DNA from: Thalassobaculum litoreum DSM 18839
GTDB taxonomy: Bacteria; Pseudomonadota; Alphaproteobacteria; Thalassobaculales; Thalassobaculaceae
Length of the DNA stretch: 64,000 nucleotides
Assembly (NCBI RefSeq): GCF_900102465.1
Contig: NZ_FNBW01000008.1
Location: 186,001-250,000, forward strand
Reading direction: 5' to 3'
The notes below the pieces were generated by a model. That model was given only the letters and a program-made list of their open reading frames with translations, was not told the origin of the DNA and made no database searches. The stretch's first letter is position 1. Every line of letters starts with the position of its first letter. The translations under genes and the position numbers were made by a program. This document shows, piece after piece, positions 36,050 to 42,560 of this stretch.

Positions 36050-36838
36050 ATGGACCTGGGCGTAAAGGGAAAGACCGCGCTGATCACCGGCGCGTCGAAG
36101 GGGATCGGCCGCGGCGTGGCCGAGAGCCTCGCCGCCGAAGGCTGTAACCTGCGCCTGGCCGCGCGCTCCGGCGACATGCTGGAGACCGCCGCCGCCGAGC
36201 TCCGCGACGCCTACGGGGTGACGGTCGCCGTCCATGCCTGCGACATCACCGCGCCCGGCGTGATAGACGAACTGGCCGCCGCCGGCATTCCGGACATCCT
36301 GGTGAACAATGCCGGCGCCATTCCGGCCGGCGACATCGAGGCCATGGTCGAGGAGCGTTGGCGCGACGCCTGGGAGCTCAAGGTCTTCGGCTACATCAAT
36401 ATGACCCGGACGTTCTTCGCCGCCATGAAGCAGCGCGGCCACGGCGTGATCTGCAACGTCACCGGTCTCGCCGCCGACAAGACCGACTTCAACTACGTCG
36501 CCGGCACCACCGGCAATGCCGGCCTGAACGCCTTTACCAAGGCGATCGGCGGGGTCAGCCTGGAATTCGGCGTGCGCGTGTTCGCCGTCAGCCCCGGTCC
36601 GGTCCAGACCGAGCGGCTGATCGGCCTGCTGAAGACCCGCGCGGTGCAGGATGGCGGCAGCGAGGACAACTGGCAGAGCTACATGTCCGGCATGCCGATG
36701 CAGCGCGCCGCGACGGTTCCCGAGGTGGCCGATACCGTCGCCTTCCTGGTCAGCGACCGGGCGACCTACTTCACCGGCCAGGTCGTCACCGTCGATGGCG
36801 GCCAGGGGTCGCGCGGCGGCAGCTTCACCAACAAATAA
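36050..36838 (+). CDS. Short-chain dehydrogenase/reductase with atypical active site
   Basis: A 262-residue Rossmann-fold protein. The cofactor motif is G14-ASKGIG20, with NNAG at 86-89 and a C-terminal VDGGQGSRGG. The usual catalytic YxxxK is missing: at the expected place the sequence reads FNYVAGTTGNAGLNAF, with N156 where the lysine belongs, while T138 may stand for the serine. An SDR subfamily of this type exists in alphaproteobacteria, so the change is probably ancient, not an error. The ATG at 36050 follows GGGAGG. It precedes an aminotransferase gene by 38 bases and is probably co-transcribed with it. Confidence 0.88.
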   Translation: MDLGVKGKTALITGASKGIGRGVAESLAAEGCNLRLAARSGDMLETAAAELRDAYGVTVAVHACDITAPGVIDELAAAGIPDILVNNAGAIPAGDIEAMVEERWRDAWELKVFGYINMTRTFFAAMKQRGHGVICNVTGLAADKTDFNYVAGTTGNAGLNAFTKAIGGVSLEFGVRVFAVSPGPVQTERLIGLLKTRAVQDGGSEDNWQSYMSGMPMQRAATVPEVADTVAFLVSDRATYFTGQVVTVDGGQGSRGGSFTNK

Positions 36839-36876
36839 TCAAGAACGGTCCTAACGAGACTCCCGGAGGAAACCCG

Positions 36877-38109
36877 ATGCCTTTCGATTTCGCCCCGCTG
36901 CTGAACCCCAAGCTGCCCCCTGCCGCCGGAAAATTCGGCGGGTTCCCGAAGTACAATTTCGTCGGCGGCCACAATGACGGCAGCAGCATCCCGGTGCAGA
37001 CCCTGGCCGATGCGGTCAGCCGCGCGCTGCTGCGCGAGGGCGATACGCTGGCGACCTACGGGATGCAGAGCGGACCGCAGGGCTACCGTCCCCTGCGCGA
37101 GGCGGTGGCGCAGATCCTGGAGCGCCGGGCCGGCATGAAGACCGATCCGGACGAGGTGCTGATCACCGGCGGTTCGCTGCAGGCCATGGACCTGGTGAAC
37201 AACGCCCTGCTGGAGCCGGGCGACACGGTGATCATCGAGGAGGCCTGCTACGGCGGGGCGATGACCAAGCTGAAGAAGCTCGGCGTCGACTGGGTCGGGG
37301 TGCCGGTGGACGGTGACGGCATGCGCATGGACGCCCTGGCCGAGACCCTGGACAGCCTCAAGGCGGCCGGCAAGCGGGTGAAGTTCATCTACACCATCCC
37401 GACGGTGCAGAATCCGACCGGGACGGTCCTGTCGCTGCCGCGTCGCCACGAGATGCTGAAGCTGGCTGAGAAGCACGGCATCGCCATCTTCGAGGACGAC
37501 TGCTACTGCGATCTGATCTTCGACGGTCCCTATGCGGACCAGCGGCCGCCGGCGATCCGCGCGCTCGACGACAGTGGCCGGGTCGTCTATTGCGGCTCGT
37601 TCTCCAAGTCGATCGCCCCCGCCCTGCGGGTCGGCTACGTGGTCGCCGACTGGCCGGTGCTGAGCCGCATCCTGGCGCAGAAGTCGGACGGCGGGACCGG
37701 GGCTGTTGAACAGCTCCTGCTGGCCGAGTTCGCCCAGGATTTCGACGCCCATGTGGGCAACCTGAACAAGGTGCTGAAGGGTAAGGCCGACGCCCTGGTC
37801 GAGGCGCTGGAGGCGGAGTTCGGTACGGCCGCCGAGTTCACCCGGCCGACCGGTGGTATCTTCCTGTGGGTCACCCTGCCCCAGGAGGTCGACACCACCC
37901 GTCTCGCCCAGGTGGCGGCTGCCGAGGGCGTTGCGGTAAACCCCGGTGCGGAGTGGTCGGCCGACCCGGAATCCGGTAAGCGTCGCATCCGCATCTGCTT
38001 CGCCCACCCGCCGGCGGAGACGATCAGGGAAGGAATGGCCCGGCTGGCCGAGATCTGCCACCGCGAATTCGGTGTCCCGGCACGCGGCCGAAATGTGGAA
38101 CGGAGTTAG
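36877..38109 (+). CDS. PLP-dependent aminotransferase class I/II (2-aminoadipate aminotransferase-like)
   Basis: A 410-residue enzyme of fold type I. The PLP lysine is K244 in YCGSFSKSIAPALRVGYV, and the substrate-facing block FIYTIPTVQNPTGTVLS and FEDDCYCDLIFDG match the LysN/MocR-type aminotransferase branch. No N-terminal GntR DNA-binding domain is attached, so it is an enzyme rather than a MocR regulator. The ATG at 36877 has CGGAGGA upstream. Substrate uncertain; aromatic or dicarboxylic amino acids are possible. It follows the SDR gene closely. Confidence 0.9.
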   Translation: MPFDFAPLLNPKLPPAAGKFGGFPKYNFVGGHNDGSSIPVQTLADAVSRALLREGDTLATYGMQSGPQGYRPLREAVAQILERRAGMKTDPDEVLITGGSLQAMDLVNNALLEPGDTVIIEEACYGGAMTKLKKLGVDWVGVPVDGDGMRMDALAETLDSLKAAGKRVKFIYTIPTVQNPTGTVLSLPRRHEMLKLAEKHGIAIFEDDCYCDLIFDGPYADQRPPAIRALDDSGRVVYCGSFSKSIAPALRVGYVVADWPVLSRILAQKSDGGTGAVEQLLLAEFAQDFDAHVGNLNKVLKGKADALVEALEAEFGTAAEFTRPTGGIFLWVTLPQEVDTTRLAQVAAAEGVAVNPGAEWSADPESGKRRIRICFAHPPAETIREGMARLAEICHREFGVPARGRNVERS

Positions 38110-38165
38110 AAATTGACCCAATCGTCATCGACTGCGTCGGTCCTCGCTGAGAGCGGGGGCCGCTG

Positions 38166-39086
38166 ATGCCGATCAAGATCCCCGACGATCTCCCCGCCCG
38201 CGCCCAGCTCGAGGCGGAGGGTGTGGCGGTGATGGACGAAGCCACCGCCATCCGCCAGGACATCCGCCCGATGCGGATCGGCCTGCTGAACCTGATGCCG
38301 AACAAGATCCGTACGGAGACCCAGTTCGCCCGCCTGCTTGGTGCGACGCCGCTGCAGGTCGAGCTGACGCTGGTGAAGATCACCAATCACGTCGCCCGCA
38401 ACACCTCCAGCGACCACATCATCTCGTTCTACGAGAACTGGGAGGATATCCGGGACCAGCGATTCGACGGCTTCATCATTACCGGCGCGCCGATCGAGCA
38501 GCTCGAGTACGAGGAGGTCACCTACTGGGACGAGCTGCGCCGCATCTTCGATTGGACCCAGACCAATGTGCACGGTTGCCTGAACATCTGCTGGGGGGCG
38601 CAGGCCGCCGTCCACCATTTCCACGGCATGCCGAAATACGACCTGCCGAAGAAGGCCTTCGGTGTGTTTCGGCACCGGGCGCTGGACAGCACCTCGCGTT
38701 ACCTGCGCGGCTTCTCCGACAACTTCGTCATCCCGGTGTCGCGCTGGACCGAGGTCCGGTCCGAGGACATCCCGGCCGATAGCGGGATGGAGGTGCTGGT
38801 GGAGTCGAAGGATACCGGGCTGTGCCTGCTCGACGACCCGAAATGCCGGTCGCTGCACATGTTCAACCACATCGAATACGACTCCCTGTCGCTCGGGGAG
38901 GAGTACTTCCGCGACGTGGAGAGCGGCAAGCCGATCGACGTGCCGCACGACTACTTCCCGAACAACGATCCGTCCCTGCCGCCGGAGAACCGGTGGCGCA
39001 GTCAGGCCTATCTGCTGTTCTGCAACTGGATCAACGAGATCTACCAGACCACGCCGTTCGACATGACCGATATCGGCCACCGCTGA
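38166..39086 (+). CDS. metA: Homoserine O-acyltransferase MetA (predicted acetyl-CoA specific)
   Basis: A 306-residue enzyme activating L-homoserine for methionine synthesis. The catalytic residues are C142 ([11 protein letters not shown]), H235 and E237 (MFNHIEYDS), at the standard positions. Residue 111 is Glu ([12 protein letters not shown]); in studied MetA proteins Glu111 goes with acetyl-CoA and Gly111 with succinyl-CoA, so homoserine O-acetyltransferase activity is predicted despite the family's succinyltransferase name. The start has no strong ribosome binding site. The 56-base gap ahead is too short and shows no SAM-II riboswitch. Confidence 0.95.
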   Translation: MPIKIPDDLPARAQLEAEGVAVMDEATAIRQDIRPMRIGLLNLMPNKIRTETQFARLLGATPLQVELTLVKITNHVARNTSSDHIISFYENWEDIRDQRFDGFIITGAPIEQLEYEEVTYWDELRRIFDWTQTNVHGCLNICWGAQAAVHHFHGMPKYDLPKKAFGVFRHRALDSTSRYLRGFSDNFVIPVSRWTEVRSEDIPADSGMEVLVESKDTGLCLLDDPKCRSLHMFNHIEYDSLSLGEEYFRDVESGKPIDVPHDYFPNNDPSLPPENRWRSQAYLLFCNWINEIYQTTPFDMTDIGHR

Positions 39087-39137
39087 AGGACGCGCGCTGA
39101 CCGCCTTGCACTGACCCCAACCAGAGGAGACGGGCCC

Positions 39138-39518
39138 ATGGCCGGAGTGATCACCATCGCGTTGCTGGACGAGATCCAGGACGGTTTCAACCGCCACGAT
39201 GTCGACGGGATCCTGTCGCATTTCGTGGAGGAGTGCGTGTGGGTCATGGCCAGCGGTCCGACACCCCCGGAAGGGCGGGTCTGTCACGGCAAGGCGGAGA
39301 TCGGCCAGGTGCTGAGCGAGCGCTACAAGCAGATCCCCGACATGCGCTGGGAGGACATCCGCCACTGGATCGTCGACGACAGCAAGGCGATCTCCGAATG
39401 GGTGGTCAAGGGCACCCCGGAGGGCGGCGAGCCGTTCGCCTATCTCGGCTGCGACCTCTGGGAGTTCGAGGGCGGCAAGGTGACCAAGAAGGACACCTAC
39501 TGGAAGATCATCCGGTAG
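39138..39518 (+). CDS. SnoaL-like/NTF2-like domain protein
   Basis: A 126-residue protein of the NTF2/SnoaL cone fold, most likely cytoplasmic. The pattern LLDEIQDGFNRHDVDGILSHF then ECVWVMASGP, and a later beta-strand block YLGCDLWEFEGGKVTKKDTYW, are typical. Family members include cyclases, isomerases and dehydratases but most are uncharacterised. The ATG follows GAGGAGACGGGCCC. It is 51 bases after metA on the same strand. Confidence 0.83.
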   Translation: MAGVITIALLDEIQDGFNRHDVDGILSHFVEECVWVMASGPTPPEGRVCHGKAEIGQVLSERYKQIPDMRWEDIRHWIVDDSKAISEWVVKGTPEGGEPFAYLGCDLWEFEGGKVTKKDTYWKIIR

Positions 39519-39622
39519 GGCGCCCCGCTCAAATCTTCCGCTGAGCCTTCCATGATCGCCGCAGGAGTTTCCTGCGGGAACGGGTCATGGCGTGTGCATG
39601 GTCGGCCGGTTTTGTCGCGACT

Positions 39623-39638
39623 GTTGACAAATGTCAAC
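39623..39638. promoter_or_regulatory. Palindromic operator/promoter ahead of the two-gene module
   Basis: GTTGACA-AA-TGTCAAC is a perfect inverted repeat, 7 bases per arm. It contains a consensus -35 hexamer TTGACA at 39625-39630; CATCTA at 39648-39653 is a weak -10 at 17-base spacing. The predicted transcript start falls near the first ATG (39664), so the message may be almost leaderless. An operator at a promoter of a small DNA-binding module suggests autoregulation. Confidence 0.65.
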
Positions 39639-39663
39639 GTGTGCTGCATCTATGTTCGGTCGG

Positions 39664-39909
39664 ATGACGAGGACGCGTCACCCCAACAAGGAGGTGGAGG
39701 CGGTCATCCGGCTGGCCGAGCGGCTGGGCTGGGTCTGCCGGGCTCAGGGCCACTGGGGGCGGCTCTATTGCCCGCGCAACGATCGGGACGGTTGCCAGAT
39801 CGGTATCAGCGGCACGCCCAGAAACGCCGACGCTCACGCCCGCCAGTTCAGGCGTGCATTGATCCGGTGTCCGCATCGACATGAGGAGGCGCGCGATGAA
39901 GATGTATGA
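39664..39909 (+). CDS. Small HicA-like protein, first gene of a possible toxin-antitoxin pair
   Basis: An 81-residue basic protein. It runs HPNKEVEAVIRLAERLGWVC, then AQGHWGRLYCPRN and GCQIGISGTPRNADAHARQF. The spacing of a predicted helix, a GHW turn and two strands resembles the dsRNA-binding-like fold of HicA toxins, where a histidine in this turn is catalytic; the match is by eye. It overlaps the downstream HTH gene by 14 bases and follows a palindromic promoter. ATG 39664 is used because earlier in-frame ATGs would lie upstream of the expected transcript start. Confidence 0.65.
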   Translation: MTRTRHPNKEVEAVIRLAERLGWVCRAQGHWGRLYCPRNDRDGCQIGISGTPRNADAHARQFRRALIRCPHRHEEARDEDV

Positions 39910-40432
39910 GTTCAGCGTGATCGCCTCTGGCCTGGACCCGCAGGCGGACGATTTCGAGGCGCGGTTCTATGACAACGGCTGCGACGATGCGCTGGTCTCG
40001 TTTCAGAACGGCCATGTCATCATCGATTTCACCCGTGCGGCCGAAACCTTCGACTGTGCGATCGCCTCGGCGGTGGAGGCTGTGGCGGCGACCGGCGCGC
40101 GGATCGTCCGGATCGAACCCGATCCGCTGGTCAGCCTCTCCGATATCGCCAAGCGCGCCAACATGACCAGGGCGGCGATTTCCAACTACCACCGGGGCCA
40201 GCGCGGCGCGGCCTTCCCGTCCCCGGCGGCGCGCATCACCTCGGACAGCCCGCTGTGGGAATGGGCCGACGTGGCGCGGTGGCTGGCGTCGGGGGGCAAG
40301 CTGTCACGGGCCACGGCGGTCGAGGCGGAACTGGTACGCCAGGCGAACCTGGCCGTGCAGCGGGGCGAGGTGCATATCGGCCCGATGCTGAAAGCGCGGT
40401 CGGAACAGTTCGAGCGCGACCTAGCGACGTAG
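39896..40432 (+). CDS. HTH DNA-binding protein, second gene of the pair (HicB-like role)
   Basis: A 178-residue protein. The N-terminal ~85 residues (YEFSVIASGLDPQADDFEARF then CAIASAVEAVAATGARIVRIE) form a small alpha-beta domain, and residues ~85-125 a helix-turn-helix (SLSDIAKRANMTRAAISNYHRGQRG). A PSPAARITSDSPLWEWADVARWL segment follows. The order 'small domain then HTH, after a HicA-like partner' mirrors HicB antitoxins. AGGAGG six bases before ATG 39896 fixes the start, inside the preceding gene. It likely binds the palindrome at 39623-39638. Whether the pair is a toxin-antitoxin system is inference. Confidence 0.75.
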   Translation: MKMYEFSVIASGLDPQADDFEARFYDNGCDDALVSFQNGHVIIDFTRAAETFDCAIASAVEAVAATGARIVRIEPDPLVSLSDIAKRANMTRAAISNYHRGQRGAAFPSPAARITSDSPLWEWADVARWLASGGKLSRATAVEAELVRQANLAVQRGEVHIGPMLKARSEQFERDLAT

Positions 40433-40437
40433 CGGCG

Positions 40438-41085
40438 CTACCGCGCCGCCATCTCGTCCATCCAGGCGAGATACGGGTCCAGTTCCTCCGGAGACGGGTC
40501 CTGGCCGGTGAAGGCCTTCAGGTAATGCCCTGTCAGCACCTTGCGCTGCTCCAGGGTCTCGCCGAGATCCAGGGCGTAGTAGCCGATCTGCATGAAGTAC
40601 AGCACGCGCGAGCGCACAAAGGCCTCACGCTCCACCCAGCCGTGCCGCCGGAACAGCTCTGCGATGGCGGCGACACGGGTCTCGTCCGCCCGGTCCAGCT
40701 CGGCCCGCACGGCGTCCGAGCGCCGCGCCCAGTCGCGCACCGCGAAGTCCAGGCGCGGATCGAACAGCCTTTCATCCACCCAGCAGCGGAAGATATGCGT
40801 CACCCCGTGGACGATCGAGGTCGAGGGCAGGGCCGCCTGCTCGACCACGGCGCGGGTGTTGGTGTCCTGCCAATGGGCCAGCAGCGCGTCCAGCAGCTGG
40901 TCGCGGTTGCGGAAATACCAGTAGAAGCTCGAGCGGGACACGCCCAGCCGGTCCGCCAGGGTCAGGACCTTCACGCTGTCCACCCCCTCGCCGATCAGGG
41001 TCTCCAGCGCGACCCGGATCCAGTCTTCCCGTGTGGCCTTGGTATGGGTAAGGCGGGCGTTCGGTGGCGGGCCGGCGTCATTCAC
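40438..41085 (-). CDS. TetR/AcrR family transcriptional regulator
   Basis: A 215-residue regulator. The helix-turn-helix is VKVLTLADRLGVSRSSFYWYF with FRNRDQLLDALLAHW after it, typical of TetR. The ligand domain is of the kind with WVDERLFDPRLDFAVRDWARRSDAV. It starts with GTG 41085, after GATGAGGA, only 10 bases after the stop of the FAD oxidoreductase gene, so it is the last gene of an amine-dehydrogenase operon and probably regulates it. An in-frame extension to 41241 overlaps that gene and is rejected. No operator was identified. Confidence 0.9.
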   Translation of the reverse strand: MNDAGPPPNARLTHTKATREDWIRVALETLIGEGVDSVKVLTLADRLGVSRSSFYWYFRNRDQLLDALLAHWQDTNTRAVVEQAALPSTSIVHGVTHIFRCWVDERLFDPRLDFAVRDWARRSDAVRAELDRADETRVAAIAELFRRHGWVEREAFVRSRVLYFMQIGYYALDLGETLEQRKVLTGHYLKAFTGQDPSPEELDPYLAWMDEMAAR

Positions 41086-41095
41086 GATGCATTCC

Positions 41096-42400
41096 TCATC
41101 CCAGGACCGAGAAGCTGCTCTCCTGGTTGATGCTGCGCTTGCGGGAATAGAAGCCGACATCGATATCGCGGCCGAGATAGGGCAGCCGGAAGGAGAGCGG
41201 GGCGGTGTCGTGATCGTGTCCGGCCGCGTCGTATTCGACAAGGGCCGCCATCATCTTTCCGGCCACCGGAGCGTTCTTGAACTGGTTGCCGCTGGTCCCG
41301 CAGGCCATGTAGTAGCCGCCGAGCGAGGTCTTGTCGTAGATCGGGATCCAGTCCTCGGTCACGTCGTAGAGATCGACCACGCCCTTCATCCGGCTGGGGA
41401 TGCCGAGGCTCGGCAGGCGCTGGGCGTAGCGCAGGGCCTGGACCCGCCACTGTTCGGAGAACTCGCGGTCGTAGTCGGTGTCGTCCTCGACCCAGACATG
41501 GGCGTCGCAGGGCGGGTCCTCGCTGCCGATCAGGATGTTGTTGCCGTGCTCCGGGCGGCAGTAGACGGCGATGTCGCTGTCGGAGAGGACCATGCCGTCG
41601 CGCTCGAAATCGAGCCCGGCGGGGGCGGGGACATGCACCACCTCCTGACGCAGGGCGCGGGTGGAGATGGTCATCTCGTCGGTGACGCCGGCCAACGCGT
41701 TGATGCGGGCGGAGGCGGGGCCGGCGACGTTGATCACGACCGGGGCGTGGATCTCCGAGCCGTCGGCCAGCCGGACGCCAGCGGTCTTGCCTCCGTTTTT
41801 CAGGATCTCGGTGACGGTCGCGCCATAGAGGAACGCCGCACCCTTGGCCTTTGCCGCATCGGCGAGGTTCTGGGCGGCCAGGGCCGGGTCGGTGACATAG
41901 CCCGCCTTGGGCCAGAACACCGCCCCGCGCAGGTCGCCGCCGGTGGGATGGCCGAATTCCGGATCGCTGCCGGCCTTGGCCGGGTGGAACTGCGCCAGAC
42001 TGGTGCCGGGCAGACGGGACCGGATCCGTTCCGGGCTCCACTCCTCGTAGGGCACGGCGAGCATATCGGCGTTCTCCATGTGGCGGGCCATGAAGTCGTT
42101 GCCCTCGGTCTTCATGACCAGCGCGCCGCATTCCTTGAAGCGGGCGAGGCCCTCCGTACCGGTTTCCAGGTAGTCGGCCCAGTCGCGCCAGTAGTGGTAG
42201 CCCTCCCAGGCGAAGGCGGTGCCGTCCAGGGTCGAGTAATAGGTGCGGATGATGGCGCAGGACCCGCTGGTCGACCCGTGGCCTGCCTGGGCGTTGCGGT
42301 CGACGGTGAGGGTCTTCCAGCCGTTCTTGGCGAGTTCGAAGGCGATCGCGGCCCCGATCACCCCGGCCCCGATGATGACGGCGTCTGCGGTTCTGGTCAT
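41096..42400 (-). CDS. FAD-dependent oxidoreductase (sarcosine oxidase/dehydrogenase-like)
   Basis: A 434-residue DAO-superfamily flavoprotein. The FAD motif is IIGAGVIGAAIAFELAK near residues 9-25. A RTYYSTLDG block and HVPAPAGLDFERDGMVLSDSDIAVYCRPEHGNNILIGSED (in pieces) look like sarcosine or N-methyl amino-acid oxidases. The nearby four-carbon-ring folate domain gene (42561) is a second such enzyme. ATG 42400 has AAAGGA upstream; the extension to 42445 is not convincing. It follows the dimethylglycine/sarcosine dehydrogenase gene across an inverted repeat, and TetR follows it. Substrate unknown. Confidence 0.88.
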   Translation of the reverse strand: MTRTADAVIIGAGVIGAAIAFELAKNGWKTLTVDRNAQAGHGSTSGSCAIIRTYYSTLDGTAFAWEGYHYWRDWADYLETGTEGLARFKECGALVMKTEGNDFMARHMENADMLAVPYEEWSPERIRSRLPGTSLAQFHPAKAGSDPEFGHPTGGDLRGAVFWPKAGYVTDPALAAQNLADAAKAKGAAFLYGATVTEILKNGGKTAGVRLADGSEIHAPVVINVAGPASARINALAGVTDEMTISTRALRQEVVHVPAPAGLDFERDGMVLSDSDIAVYCRPEHGNNILIGSEDPPCDAHVWVEDDTDYDREFSEQWRVQALRYAQRLPSLGIPSRMKGVVDLYDVTEDWIPIYDKTSLGGYYMACGTSGNQFKNAPVAGKMMAALVEYDAAGHDHDTAPLSFRLPYLGRDIDVGFYSRKRSINQESSFSVLG

Positions 42401-42459
42401 GGGGGCGATCCTTTCATCGGTGCGGCGTTTGCGGGGTTCCGGCAAGCGGCATATCCGGC

Positions 42460-42528
42460 CCCCGGAACAGGTCCGGGGAGTGAGTGTAGTTGTTCAACCA
42501 GTTCGCACTCCCCGGACCTGTTCCGGGG
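42460..42528. repeat. Perfect 23-base inverted repeat, copy 7 of the palindromic family
   Basis: CCCCGGAACAGGTCCGGGGA... at 42460-42482 and its exact complement at 42506-42528. Each arm is itself self-complementary. It sits between two genes of one operon-like run on the minus strand, and may lower read-through. Confidence 0.88.
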
Positions 42529-42560
42529 CGACCCTTTCCGCGTGACGGGACCCATCGTGC

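Noticed and set aside
35843-36442. 200-residue N-terminal extension of the beta-lactamase
   Set aside because: The signal peptide begins at M201 of the open frame; the extension overlaps the SDR gene on the other strand.
38110-38165. SAM-II riboswitch ahead of metA
   Set aside because: The gap is only 56 bases and lacks the pseudoknot-forming segments expected of SAM-II; no similarity was found.
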